Source of the DNA: Shinella zoogloeoides
GTDB lineage: Bacteria; Pseudomonadota; Alphaproteobacteria; Rhizobiales; Rhizobiaceae
Reading direction: 5' to 3'
Length of the DNA stretch: 64,000 bases
Assembly (NCBI RefSeq): GCF_003574625.1
Contig: NZ_QNUJ01000001.1
Location: 372,001 to 436,000 of the forward strand
In this document: piece by piece, positions 10,201 through 18,089 of the stretch
Numbering within the stretch: position 1 is the first letter of the stretch
How the letters are laid out: each line of letters begins with the position of its first letter
The notes under the pieces: model-generated
What the model saw: only the letters and a program-made list of their open reading frames with translations
What the model was told of the DNA's origin: nothing
Database searches by the model: none
Made by a program: the position numbers and the translations under genes

Positions 10201-11510
10201 TCAACGGCCACCCGGCCGGCGGCTCGGGCACCGCTGGCGGCGACCGCTTCGAACTGATCGGCGATTTCGCCGAGCAGGGCGAGGAGACCAGCCTGCGGCT
10301 GAATACGATCACCATCGTCGGCTCGGACGGTGACGATACGGTCGACATATCGCGGCTCGCGTCGGCTCATCGTGTCGTCTTCAAGACCAAGGGCGGCAAC
10401 GACACGATCATCGGCACGCTGCGGCCGCAGGACGTCGTGCAACTGCCCGACGACACGACCCTGGACGATTACGACATGGTCCGGAACGTCAACGGCTCCA
10501 CCACGCTCGTGGGCGATGGATATTCGCTGACCTTCTTCAGCGGCGGCGGCCTGCCGCAGTTCACCTCCGGCGGCGAAGAGGTCGGGCCGGGCAACGTCGT
10601 TCCGCCGGTGGGCGGCAATGAAAATGATGACGACGAGGACGATGGCGCCGACGACACCGTTTCCGGCGGCGGCGATGACGACCCGGCCGGCGAGACGGGG
10701 GGTGGGGACAATGGGTCTGCAGTCCTGTTCGGCACGGCGAACGGCGAGGCCATCGTCGGTGGTAACGGCCGGGAGATGATCTTTGCCGGCAACGGCGCCG
10801 ACGACGTACTCGGTGGCGGCGGCAGCGACATGATCTACGGGGATGCCGGCAACGACCGTCTCTTCGGCGAAAGCGGCGACGACCTGCTCGACGGGGGCCT
10901 CGGTAACGACACGGTCTTCGGCGGCGACGGCAACGATATCTTCGTGGCGTCGGTCGGCGATGGCGACGACGTCTACTACGGCGACCATATGAATGGCGGC
11001 GACGGCAACGATACGCTCGACATGTCCGCCATCAATGCGAACATCACGGCCGATCTCGGCACCGGCTTCAATGGCCGTGGCAGCGTGGTCAGCGCCCAGT
11101 CCGGCTCCGACACGATCCGAGGCATCGAGAACATCATCACCGGATCGGGCAACGATGTCATAACGGCAAGCGCTGCCGTGAACGTGATCGACGGCGGGGC
11201 TGGCAACGACATCTTCCGCTTCCTGTCGGCGGCCGATGCGGATGGCGACACGATCATGGGCTTCCAGCCCGGCGACAGGCTGGACCTCAGCGCAATGGAC
11301 GCCAATTGGACGGCATCCGGCAACCAGTCCTTCACGCTGGTCTCCGGCGCATTCTCCGGCGCGAGCGGCGAACTGCTCGTCACCCACGAGAACCGGGACG
11401 GCATCGACTACACCGTGATCGAGGGCAATACGTCCGGCGGCAACGCGGCGGACTTCAAGTTCTCGGTCAAGGGCTCGCACAACCTGACGGCCGGCGATTT
11501 CGATCTCTAG
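4296..11510 (+). CDS. Giant secreted RTX protein with animal-type heme peroxidase domain (MopA/PehA-like)
   Basis: This 2,404-residue protein is numbered from ATG 4296, placed 7 nt after AAGGGGAG; ATG 4290 is an alternative, and the open frame further upstream to 3990 overlaps the divergent kinase and is not protein-like. Residues about 60-900 form an animal heme peroxidase (bacterial peroxinectin/MopA class): distal GQFFDHGLDL (Gln216, Asp219, His220), FHGEHNR (471-476), proximal His578 in YRFGHSML, and ARGRDTGMP near 661-669. From about 925 there are at least seven blocks of GGxGxDxUx calcium-binding RTX repeats, the last near 2140-2235. The C-terminus LTAGDFDL fits an uncleaved type I secretion signal and no Sec signal is present. 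Relatives oxidise Mn(II), iodide or other small substrates outside the cell; the substrate here is unknown. Exporter genes follow directly. Confidence 0.92.
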   Translation: MVNIVKHDLQFILKQIKIAERHAAGEDLYTLVAEAGGVDPNSPAAAQIHLLPYGLRTVDGSYNNLLPGREHWGSADQQFLSLTDPAFGQGTGTFPYASNNNYGQPGDVVDAAPRLISNLVVDQTLDNPAAIVAALEYAGVVGQAQVDALQAIRAAHAIVKELPVNSQAYGLAKGQLDALLAQNGIEMDGPTVFLPNVSPDIGDSAPFSALFTLFGQFFDHGLDLVAKGGNGVVYIPLSPDDPLYNPATPHTNFMVLTRATTGEGARNTTTPWVDQNQTYGSHASKQVFMREYEEGPDGTPVASGRLLEGNGHGLATWADVKAHAEDMLGIRLTDADIGNIPLIATDEYGNFIPGANGYPQLVVGLGADGIFGTGDDVLVEGDPDNPVDPTALGAFRTGHAFLDDIAHNAVPIFTAGGELAEDADGVAGNAVASSMGHNLEYDDELLDAHFITGDGRGNENIGLTTIHHIFHGEHNRMVEETKQVALEAAANGDIAFLNEWLLVDVAAVPANLEDLVWDGERLFQAARFVTEMEYQHLVFEEFARKMQPDVDAFLFEPDADINPAIFSEFANVVYRFGHSMLNETVDRIAADGSTNPMSLFDAFLNPVAYDEGGSLTHAQAAGAVIRGMSAQVGNEIDEFVTNTLRNQLLGIPLDLATINIARGRDTGMPTLNEARAQFQAMAQGDSQLAPYANWTDFALNLKNPASIVNFIAAYGTHATIAGETTVDGKRAAAMAIVFGTAETFWDESLGANRTILPPADRAAFLSGTGGYADGLGGLANVDLWVGGLAEKKMDFGGMLGSTFSFIFELQMENLQDGDRFYYLSRVQGLNLLSELEGNSLSKMALRTTDLAETGTAIPGDFFSRPDRVLYLDAARQLAMTGQGDPVQDNPYLEALSPLVERRDADGDGIAEYLRYNGGEHVVVQGTDNDDHIITGEGDDTIWGGAGNDRLEGGYGVDHIHGGSGDDIITNAGTDIGAMDFLHGEEGNDVIHGGSGLSLIFGNEGNDFLIAGPDGKTVMGGVGDDFILGGDGMDFLLGEAGDDWLEGGGRFDTLAGENSELMFNSTIVGNDVLNGQSGDTDYDAEAGDDIMFQGVGIQRSNGMSGFDWAIHKDDPMAANSDLGIPVFANQEAFILRDRFDLVEGLSGWKFDDVLTGRVVPVNTRVEATGTAAIPGPDAPLYSYSNALLERNVALVDGLDMLVAHRKRHVEIGNDGVAETIVLETADASDILLGGGGSDRIKGLAGDDVIDGDKWLNVRIRIVADGQVYTADGMTKKVYLQTDMVNGVLRAGATAQFGARSLDMLMLAGVLNPGQLSIVREIVDGNAAGDIDTAVYTGIREHYAFGVNTDGSLYVDHAPPATDETDPLAENIEGVTERPVLDGRDTVRNIERLEFTDLTMNVISGTAAGETLNGNVAGTGLIHDVLMGFEGNDTLNGLSGNDVLIGGAGNDTLRGGAGDDIYVMGLADGTDRIEETSGNDRISVATNGEALSAFNFSRAANGDLVIVLNGQTIRVAGQFNDPGNAVETITFDGGSYQGYELYVADDEGDEVMRGSYTLHTGTGTTLEAAPDVDTILVDLGGSQSTTLLGNTGDDMLFGNNGADTLNGGAGADLLVGGSGGDTYIVDDIGDTVVELENGGTDTVQTTVASYMLDANVENLTYTGGGAFTGAGNKLDNVITGGAGNDSLYGEAGNDRLFGGDGDDFLHGGAGDDVINAGSGNDAVNGGAGNDTINLGAGFSRLVYDGLDFGDDVVTSFDANPTGGGQDKVDLSGLGITDADFDARVSITSDGSRTRIDIAGGGSITLNGVPGIGNNMVNRADFILAGETTIAGTASGDALEGTAGADIILGGGGGDTINGGAGDDVIDGGTGDDFLFGDSGDDIIHWQAPDGGWDVVDGGSEGIAGDTFVITGDDAYEIFRFYPAEDAETVIPGLVLRGGGTEIVVTRTVVVNGVEGVPQVIAELSEIEEIVINGHPAGGSGTAGGDRFELIGDFAEQGEETSLRLNTITIVGSDGDDTVDISRLASAHRVVFKTKGGNDTIIGTLRPQDVVQLPDDTTLDDYDMVRNVNGSTTLVGDGYSLTFFSGGGLPQFTSGGEEVGPGNVVPPVGGNENDDDEDDGADDTVSGGGDDDPAGETGGGDNGSAVLFGTANGEAIVGGNGREMIFAGNGADDVLGGGGSDMIYGDAGNDRLFGESGDDLLDGGLGNDTVFGGDGNDIFVASVGDGDDVYYGDHMNGGDGNDTLDMSAINANITADLGTGFNGRGSVVSAQSGSDTIRGIENIITGSGNDVITASAAVNVIDGGAGNDIFRFLSAADADGDTIMGFQPGDRLDLSAMDANWTASGNQSFTLVSGAFSGASGELLVTHENRDGIDYTVIEGNTSGGNAADFKFSVKGSHNLTAGDFDL

Positions 11511-11520
11511 CATGCTTGGG

Positions 11521-11547
11521 GCCGGAGGCGCCCGGGGCGCCTCCGGC
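11521..11547 (+). terminator. Perfect 12-bp inverted repeat between peroxidase and exporter genes
   Basis: GCCGGAGGCGCC, a CGG loop, then GGCGCCTCCGGC: a perfect GC-only stem starting 10 nt after the peroxidase stop codon. No T-run follows, so it is a poor intrinsic terminator by itself. It could act as a partial terminator or as an RNA-stabilising 3' stem that keeps secreted-protein mRNA more abundant than exporter mRNA. It lies before the chosen exporter start (11578). Confidence 0.6.
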
Positions 11548-11577
11548 AAGCGAAATCCAGTTCAGCGGGTGATAGTC

Positions 11578-13356
11578 ATGCGTTCCAAAGAGCCGATGTC
11601 CGCAACCAGGCGGAAGAATGCCGAGAAACTGACCGGCGGCTTTCGCGCCGTGGGCCTCTTCCTCTTCGCCATGTCCGGTGTCATCAACATCCTGGCGCTG
11701 ACGGGCGCCTTCTACATGCTCCAGATCTACGACCGCGCGCTGACGAGCGCGAGCATCCCGACGCTGCTCGCCATCTCGATCCTGGCGGTCGGTCTCTATT
11801 TCTTTCAGGGCCTGTTCGACATCCTGCGTTCGCAGATCCTCGTGCGGATGGGTGCCCGTCTCGACCGGAAGATCGCGCCGCTGGCGCATCGGGTCGCCGT
11901 CGACATGCCGCGCTTCGGCTTCTCGACGGCGGAATCGCTCGAGCGCGGGCGCGACGTCGATACGGTTCGCGGCTTTCTCGGAAGCCAGGGGCCGGTCGCC
12001 CTGTTCGATCTGCCGTGGATGCCGCTTTTCCTGGCCTTCGTCTATATCCTTCACCCGCTTCTCGGCGCGCTTGCCCTCGGCGGGGCGGTGCTGCTGACGC
12101 TCCTGACCATCGTCACGGAACTGATGACGCGGAGACTGGCGAGCGCCACCCACACTGCCGTCGTGACACGCAACGCCATCGCCGATTCCAATGCCCGCAA
12201 CGCCGATATTCTGAAGGCGATGGGCTTTGCCCGCCGGGCCGTCGAACGGTTCAACCGGGCCAATGAAGATCATCTTCATCTTCAGACGCGCGCCAATGAC
12301 ATCACCGGCACGTTCGGCGCCATTTCGCGCGTCGTGCGGATGATCCTGCAATCGGCGGTGCTGGGGCTGGGCGCTTACCTGACCATCCAAGGCCAGCTGT
12401 CCGCCGGAGCCATCATCGCCGCCTCCGTCGCCTCGGCAAGGGCGCTGGCGCCGATCGATCTTGCGATCGGCAACTGGAAGAGCGTCGTCGCCGCGAGGGC
12501 GGCTTTCCAGCGGCTGAGGGAAACGGTCGTGGCGCTGCAGTCCGCGAGCGAGCCGATGGACCTGCCGGCGCCGGAGCGCTCGCTGAAAGTCGAAGGTCTC
12601 ACGGTCGCCGCGCCCGGATCGGGCCGGGTGCTGCTGAGCGACGTCAGTTTCGAGCTCCGGGCCGGGCAGGCCCTCGGCGTCATCGGCTCCAGCGGCGGCG
12701 GCAAGACCACCCTGGCGCGCGCCTTGAGCGGGATATGGCCCACGCTGCGCGGCAGCGTGCGGCTGGACGACGCGGAACTGACCCAATGGGAAGACACCCG
12801 GCTGGGTTCCTATATCGGCTACCTGCCGCAGGAGGTCTCGCTGCTCGACGCCACCATCGAGGAGAACATATCGCGCCTCGACGGCGATGCGGAGGCCCGG
12901 GCCATCGTCAAGGCGGCCGCGGCGGCGGGCGTCCATCCCATGATCGTGCGCCTGCCCGAAGGCTACAAGACGGAACTGGGTCCGCTCGGCGTGTCGCTCT
13001 CCGGCGGCCAGCGCCAGCGCATCGGCCTCGCGCGCGCCCTTTACGGCGATCCGTTCCTCGTCGTGCTCGACGAGCCCAATTCCAACCTCGACAGCGAGGG
13101 CGAGGCGGCCCTGACCGCCGCCATCGAAGGCGTGAAGGGGCGTGGCGGCATCGTCGTCGTCATCGCGCATCGCCCGAGCGCGCTAGCCGCGGTCGATATG
13201 GTGGCGGTGGTGCAGAACGGCAAGATGACGGCCTTCGGGCCGAAGGAGGACGTGCTCGGCGCCGTCATCCAGGCGACCCCGCCCGCACCGGCCGCCGCAT
13301 CCGCCAGCCACACGAGAATGGAGCGCGCCGGCCTTGCTGCGCGGGTTTCGACATGA
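11578..13356 (+). CDS. Type I secretion ABC transporter (PrtD/HlyB-like permease-ATPase)
   Basis: About 592 residues. The N-terminal half is an ABC exporter membrane domain with the family segment NILALTGAFYMLQIYDRAL and MPLFLAFVYILHPLLGALAL. The ATPase half has Walker A GSSGGGKTT starting at residue 370, signature LSGGQRQR, Walker B FLVVLDEPNSNLD and the H-loop VIAHRPSAL. There is no N-terminal C39-type peptidase domain, as in PrtD/AprD exporters for RTX proteins. ATG 11578 follows GCGGGTGA; an in-frame ATG at 11512 would place the hairpin inside the coding sequence, and ATG 11596 is also possible. The stop overlaps the next gene's ATG by 4 bp. It should export the upstream RTX peroxidase. 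Confidence 0.94.
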   Translation: MRSKEPMSATRRKNAEKLTGGFRAVGLFLFAMSGVINILALTGAFYMLQIYDRALTSASIPTLLAISILAVGLYFFQGLFDILRSQILVRMGARLDRKIAPLAHRVAVDMPRFGFSTAESLERGRDVDTVRGFLGSQGPVALFDLPWMPLFLAFVYILHPLLGALALGGAVLLTLLTIVTELMTRRLASATHTAVVTRNAIADSNARNADILKAMGFARRAVERFNRANEDHLHLQTRANDITGTFGAISRVVRMILQSAVLGLGAYLTIQGQLSAGAIIAASVASARALAPIDLAIGNWKSVVAARAAFQRLRETVVALQSASEPMDLPAPERSLKVEGLTVAAPGSGRVLLSDVSFELRAGQALGVIGSSGGGKTTLARALSGIWPTLRGSVRLDDAELTQWEDTRLGSYIGYLPQEVSLLDATIEENISRLDGDAEARAIVKAAAAAGVHPMIVRLPEGYKTELGPLGVSLSGGQRQRIGLARALYGDPFLVVLDEPNSNLDSEGEAALTAAIEGVKGRGGIVVVIAHRPSALAAVDMVAVVQNGKMTAFGPKEDVLGAVIQATPPAPAAASASHTRMERAGLAARVST

Positions 13357-15236
13357 TCATCGATGTAAAGGCAACGAAACAGACCTCCGTCGAACCCGAT
13401 CCTTCCGAGCGCTATGTCTTGAAGGGAGCGGATAGGAAATCCAGGACACCCTTCACGCTCGGCCTGATAGTGGCGGGCCTGGTCCTCTATCTCCGCTCCT
13501 TCTTCGAGAGCAGCGCCCGGCCGGCAGAGGAGGGAAGAGAGGATCGCGAACGGGCGGAAAAGGAAGGCGAAGCGCCGTCTTCGGATACACTGCAGGATCT
13601 GGTCCTGCCGGTCGATCACGAGCTTTCGTCCCCGGACCACTATCCGCAGGAAAGCGACCTGCCGAACGACGAGCGCTTCCTGCAGGGGCTCGCCCGGCCG
13701 GAGGGCGTCACGTTCGACATGGAATTTAGGGGATGGGTCGGCGCAAAGACATTTGGCTTCGGTTCTCTTGCGGCCAATGACAACGCATTCCCCGGCTCGC
13801 TTTTCCAGGGGCCCGCCACGGGGGGCGAGCCTGCGGGAGGAGGAGGCCAGCCGGGCATTCCCGAACCGAACCCGGAAGGAGCCGGCCAGGAAGAGCCCGG
13901 AACTGACGATCCCGGCGAGAACGGGGAGACGGAGCGGGTCAACCGGGCGCCGCGTGTCACGGGGCCCGTCTATCTGCTGGATGTCACGGGATGCGCCTTG
14001 CTGGCCATCGCCCTTTCCGACTTGCTGCGCAACGCCCACGATCCGGATGGCGATCCGCTTTCCATACGGAACCTGACAGTGTCGCAGGGGACGTTGGTGG
14101 CGGCAAACGGGCATTGGCTGTTTCAGGCCGGGCCGAAACTCGAAGGGCGCGTGACGCTCACCTATGAAATCACGGATGGCGATTTCTTCGTCGAGCAGGT
14201 CGCCTATTTCAACGTCGGGCGAAACCGCATCGAAGGATCGGGGGGTGATGACATCATCCTCGGCAGTTCCTGCGGCGACGACATCGCCGGCGGCGATGGG
14301 CACGACAATATCGATGCCCGGGGCGGCGACGATGTCATCGCCGGCGGGGCGGGCGACGATCATATCGTGGCGGGCGACGGCGATGATATCGTCTTCGCCG
14401 GGCATGGCAACGACATCGTTTTCGGCGGTGCCGGCAACGACACCATTTCCGGCGGGGACGGCGACGACCGGCTTTACGGCGATGCAGGTGACGACACCCT
14501 CTTCGGGGATGGGGGAGACGACATGCTGTTCGGCGGCGCCGGCGCCGACATCCTGGACGGCGGGGACGGCGACGATCGTCTCGACGGCGGCGATGGCGAC
14601 GATCTCCTGATCGACGGTCGCGGCCGTGACGGCAATTTCGGCGGTGCCGGCGACGATCGCATCGTGGCGGCCCTCGACGGGGACGACGATATCCATGACG
14701 GCGGCGAAGGGCACGATACGATCGACTATTCCCGCACGGTTTCCGGAGTGACCATCGATCTCGACGGCGGCCGGGCATCCGGCGGCGAAATCGGGGACGA
14801 TACGATCGCTTCCTTTGAGGCCGCCGTCGGCGGACGCGGGGACGACCACATCACCGCGAGCACGCAGCACGCGAATATCCTGGCGGGCGGTGAGGGAGAC
14901 GACGTCTTCCGCTTCCTGCCTCCGGCCGCGTCGGCGGCGGGCGGCGAACCCCCTGTCGCGACAAATCACATCATTCTCGATTTCTCCGTCGGTGACAGGA
15001 TCCACATGTCGAAATATGACATCTTCGAACGCGTCCTCGACAGGCATGAGGACCAGTTCGAGGCGATCTACGGCAATGACTTCGAAGAAGATGATGTCGC
15101 CATCCGCTATCGCCACGACCGGATCGACGAACTGAGCCGGACGATCATCGAGGCGGACTTCAATCGGGACGGCATTTGGGAAACGACCGTGACGATCGAC
15201 GGGGCTCGCATGCTCGTCGTCATCGAGCATGTTTGA
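13353..15236 (+). CDS. Membrane-anchored RTX calcium-binding protein with cadherin-like domain
   Basis: This 627-residue protein starts at ATG 13353, overlapping the exporter stop. A short basic N-terminus is followed by one hydrophobic segment (about 33-50, TPFTLGLIVAGLVLYL). An acidic/proline/glycine-rich linker runs to about 195, and a cadherin-like tandem domain (about 195-290) contains NAHDPDGDPLSIRNL and YEITDGDFF. RTX nonapeptides fill about 290-520. The C-terminus (DGARMLVVIEHV) lacks the acidic/hydrophobic end of the peroxidase. An N-terminal anchor is unusual for a type I substrate, and the position between ABC and adaptor genes is unusual too. It may be a periplasmic or surface accessory of the secretion system. 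The specific role is not known. Confidence 0.85.
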   Translation: MIIDVKATKQTSVEPDPSERYVLKGADRKSRTPFTLGLIVAGLVLYLRSFFESSARPAEEGREDRERAEKEGEAPSSDTLQDLVLPVDHELSSPDHYPQESDLPNDERFLQGLARPEGVTFDMEFRGWVGAKTFGFGSLAANDNAFPGSLFQGPATGGEPAGGGGQPGIPEPNPEGAGQEEPGTDDPGENGETERVNRAPRVTGPVYLLDVTGCALLAIALSDLLRNAHDPDGDPLSIRNLTVSQGTLVAANGHWLFQAGPKLEGRVTLTYEITDGDFFVEQVAYFNVGRNRIEGSGGDDIILGSSCGDDIAGGDGHDNIDARGGDDVIAGGAGDDHIVAGDGDDIVFAGHGNDIVFGGAGNDTISGGDGDDRLYGDAGDDTLFGDGGDDMLFGGAGADILDGGDGDDRLDGGDGDDLLIDGRGRDGNFGGAGDDRIVAALDGDDDIHDGGEGHDTIDYSRTVSGVTIDLDGGRASGGEIGDDTIASFEAAVGGRGDDHITASTQHANILAGGEGDDVFRFLPPAASAAGGEPPVATNHIILDFSVGDRIHMSKYDIFERVLDRHEDQFEAIYGNDFEEDDVAIRYRHDRIDELSRTIIEADFNRDGIWETTVTIDGARMLVVIEHV

Positions 15237-15248
15237 CGGGAGGCTTCA

Positions 15249-16547
15249 ATGAGCAAGGAAACCAGCAATCCCTTTCGCATCGGTCCCCGGATTCTGGCCG
15301 GCACCACCCTCGGCTTCCTGCTGGTTGCCGGTGCGGGAGGCTGGGCTGCGACGATGCAACTGTCCGGCGCGGTCATCGCGCAGGGCCAGATCGCCGTGGA
15401 CCAGCAGATCAAGGCCATCCAGCATCGCGACGGCGGCATCGTCAGCGAGATCGCCGTGCGCGAGGGCGATCTCGTGAAGGAGGGGCAGGTCCTGCTTCGC
15501 CTCGATGACGCACAGACCCGGGCCGAACTGTCCATCGTCAGGGCGCAATTGCTCGAGCTGACCGTCCGCAGGACCCGCCTTCTGGCAGAGCGCGATCTCC
15601 TGGCGGAAATCGAGTTTCCCGGCGGTCTCGATCTCGGCCATGCGGAAAGACGCCTGCTTGTCTCCGGCGAGAGGCGGCTGTTCGAGGGCAATCGCCTCAA
15701 CCGGGAAAGCCGCAAGCAGCAGCTCGAGTTGGGCACTGTCCAAGTCGCGAAGGAGATCGTCGGGCTGGAAGCCCAGCGCAGCTCCAAGTCCGATGAGATC
15801 GCCCTGGTGGAGGAGCAGCGAGCAAAGCTCGAAAAGCTTGCCCGCCAGCAACTGATCGAGCGCGCGCCGCTTTATTCGGCGAACCGGGATTTCGCTCGGC
15901 TCCAGGGCGAGCAGGGTGAGATCGACGCTGCCATTGCCCGTGCGCGCAGCAAGGTGAACGAGATACGTCTGCAGATCATCGCCATCGACGAGACCGCCCG
16001 GACGGAAGCGCAGCGCGAGCTGACGGCTGTCGAGACCAAGCTGTCCGAGCTCCAGGACAGGCAAATGGCGATCTCCGACCGCCTTTCGCGCACCGAAATA
16101 CGCGCGCCGCTTTCCGGCACGGTCAACGAGCTCAACATCCACACGATCGGCGGCGTCATCACGCCCGCCGAAGTTCTGGTGACCATCGTTCCCACGAATG
16201 CGCGGCTGAAGGTCGAGGTCATGTTGCAACCAACGGCCATCGATCAGGTCGAGCCCGGCAGTTCGGCACGGCTGCGCCTTACTGCGCTGAACCAGCGCAC
16301 GACCCCAGAGCTTTTCGGCTTGGTATCCCACGTCTCGCCCGCTACCACGCGCGATGCCGCCAGCGGACAACTCTACTACAAGGGTGATGTTGAGATCAAA
16401 GAAGGAGAACTGGCCAAGATTGGCCAGAGCCGGCTCATTCCCGGCATGCCGGTGGAAGTCTATGTCACGACCAGCGAACGAACCGCTCTGTCCTATCTCG
16501 TCAAGCCGATTGTCGATCAGTTCAGCAAGGCGTTCCGGGAGCGCTGA
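15249..16547 (+). CDS. HlyD-family type I secretion membrane fusion protein
   Basis: This 432-residue adaptor has one N-terminal membrane segment (about 14-36), the lipoyl-like half motif AIQHRDGGIVSEIAVREGDLV, a long helical coiled-coil hairpin (about 95-290), and the second lipoyl half RTEIRAPLSGTVNELNIHTI. The C-terminal beta-barrel ends with GMPVEVYV and TSERTALSYLVKPI, as in PrtE/HlyD. It starts 12 nt after the anchored RTX gene with AGGGAGGC-like pairing just upstream of ATG (GGGAGGCTTC). It links the ABC exporter to an outer-membrane TolC-type channel; no TolC gene is present in this window, so a shared one elsewhere is inferred. Confidence 0.94.
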   Translation: MSKETSNPFRIGPRILAGTTLGFLLVAGAGGWAATMQLSGAVIAQGQIAVDQQIKAIQHRDGGIVSEIAVREGDLVKEGQVLLRLDDAQTRAELSIVRAQLLELTVRRTRLLAERDLLAEIEFPGGLDLGHAERRLLVSGERRLFEGNRLNRESRKQQLELGTVQVAKEIVGLEAQRSSKSDEIALVEEQRAKLEKLARQQLIERAPLYSANRDFARLQGEQGEIDAAIARARSKVNEIRLQIIAIDETARTEAQRELTAVETKLSELQDRQMAISDRLSRTEIRAPLSGTVNELNIHTIGGVITPAEVLVTIVPTNARLKVEVMLQPTAIDQVEPGSSARLRLTALNQRTTPELFGLVSHVSPATTRDAASGQLYYKGDVEIKEGELAKIGQSRLIPGMPVEVYVTTSERTALSYLVKPIVDQFSKAFRER

Positions 16548-16623
16548 CCCATCCGATCGCTGGTGGTAAGGCTATTGGCGTTTGCCGCTTCGCGTGTATC
16601 CTGCCGAGGGGAAACGGGAACGG

Positions 16624-18072
16624 ATGCCATCTGTCATGGAGGAGCACGAGAGAGGGAACGGCTGGTTTTCGGGCTTGAGCCTGTCGGGCCAGTTTCTGGC
16701 GGCGGCGGCCGTGGTTTTGTGCCTGTCGATGGCCGTGCTCGGGACCTGGATCAACCGGCAGGTCACGCGAAGCATCCTCGCGGTATCCGGTTCGGCCGGG
16801 GCCGCCTTTCTCGATGCCTTTGTCGAACCACTGATTCAGGATATCGGCCCGGACGGCCGGTTGCCGGCCGGGAGCCACAAGGCGCTTGATGCCCTGCTTT
16901 TCGATGATCAGCCCATCCGAAGAAGCATCATTTCCGTCAAAATCTGGCAGCTCGACGGTACGGTGATCTACGTCAACAAGCCGAAGGACCTAATCGGTCA
17001 GAAATACACCTCGACGGACGTCACCAAGGCAGCAAGCGGTGAAATCATCGCCGAGTTCGATGACATGACGAGTGGCGAAAGCGCTCACGAGCGACAGCTC
17101 GGTCTGCCCACGATCGAAGTCTATGCACCCTTGCATCGCAATACGACCGGAGAGGTAATCGCCGTCGGCGAGATCTACGAGAATGCCGAGATTCTCGCCG
17201 CGCAGCTCGAGCTCAGTGTGATGCGGACGTGGATTGTCGTGTGCTTCACCACCCTGGTCATGCTCGCGGTGCTCTATCTCATCGTGCGCCGTGGGAGTCG
17301 GCTGATATCGTCCCAGCGGGCAGAGCTCCAGGCACGCTTCCGGGATTCGCAACAGCTGGCGGCAACGAACGAGGATCTTCGCTTGCAGGCCGAGCGTGCC
17401 AGACTGGACGCCAATGCGGCCAATGAAGAGCTGATCGGGCGCATAGGCCTCGACCTCCACGATGGTCCGATACAGATTCTGAGCCTGTTGATGCTTCGGC
17501 TCGGTAGGCTCCGCAAAGACGGATCGGCAAGGGAAAATGCCGCCAATGCCGCAGTCATCGAGGAACTGACGGCCGGTGTCATCCATGAACTGCGCGTTCT
17601 GTCGGCGGGGCTGGTGTTGCCGGAGATCGGTGATCTTGGGGTAGGAGAGGCCATCAGGCTCGCCGCCGAGCGCCATGAGAATTTGACTGGCACCCGGGTC
17701 GACGTCGTGTTCGGCGATCTCCCGGAGCATGTCACAGGCGCCTTGAAGATCTGCATCTATCGCATCGTCCAGGAATCGTTGAGTAACGCGTTCAAGCATG
17801 CTGGCGGCGCCGGGCAGCGCGTTCGCGCTGAACTGAGAGGCGCAAATATCGGATTGCAGATATCGGATAGCGGTGGTCTTGCATCGGAGTGCAGGTCACC
17901 TGCCGGCGACGGGTCCAGGCTTGGCCTCCGCGGCATCCAGAGCCGCGTCGAAACCTTCAGCGGCACGCTCGTCATTCGATCGGACGCCGGCGGTACGGTG
18001 GTCGATGTCGAATTGCCCATCAGCAAGCTGGCTCTGATCAAAGCTGGCTTTAGGAACGTTCCCGTGCTGTGA
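16624..18072 (+). CDS. Membrane sensor histidine kinase, paralogue of the kinase at 2594-4009
   Basis: It is 482 residues from ATG 16624, preceded by GGGAACGG; a TTG at 16582 extends the frame. Membrane segments at about 22-42 and 201-221 enclose a periplasmic sensor with VKIWQLDGTVIYVNKPKDLIG, matching the corresponding stretch of the other kinase. The phosphoacceptor is His279 in DLHDGPIQIL. The N box is IVQESLSNAFKHAGG (381-395), followed by ISDSGG (413-418) and LGLRGIQSRVE. It lies 76 nt after the HlyD gene in the same direction and converges on the response regulator at 18090-18776, which is the likely partner. Confidence 0.92.
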   Translation: MPSVMEEHERGNGWFSGLSLSGQFLAAAAVVLCLSMAVLGTWINRQVTRSILAVSGSAGAAFLDAFVEPLIQDIGPDGRLPAGSHKALDALLFDDQPIRRSIISVKIWQLDGTVIYVNKPKDLIGQKYTSTDVTKAASGEIIAEFDDMTSGESAHERQLGLPTIEVYAPLHRNTTGEVIAVGEIYENAEILAAQLELSVMRTWIVVCFTTLVMLAVLYLIVRRGSRLISSQRAELQARFRDSQQLAATNEDLRLQAERARLDANAANEELIGRIGLDLHDGPIQILSLLMLRLGRLRKDGSARENAANAAVIEELTAGVIHELRVLSAGLVLPEIGDLGVGEAIRLAAERHENLTGTRVDVVFGDLPEHVTGALKICIYRIVQESLSNAFKHAGGAGQRVRAELRGANIGLQISDSGGLASECRSPAGDGSRLGLRGIQSRVETFSGTLVIRSDAGGTVVDVELPISKLALIKAGFRNVPVL

Positions 18073-18089
18073 ACGGCCTCGGAATACCT

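Noticed and set aside
7060-11200. Tandem DNA repeats suggestive of a CRISPR or satellite array
   Set aside because: The periodicity is the 9-residue (27-bp) RTX coding repeat with variable third positions, with no spacer/repeat structure.
4266-11549. Very long minus-strand open frame (2,427 codons) opposite the RTX peroxidase
   Set aside because: It is the antisense shadow of GC-rich Gly/Asp repeat codons. Its translation is low-complexity (Val/Ala/Asp/Arg rich) and has no family motif.
14230-14900. Repetitive GGCGACGA-rich tract
   Set aside because: It is explained by RTX calcium-binding nonapeptide codons of the anchored protein.
13041-15230. 729-codon minus-strand frame opposite the anchored RTX gene
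   Set aside because: It has the same repeat-derived antisense effect and overlaps the clear plus-strand operon.
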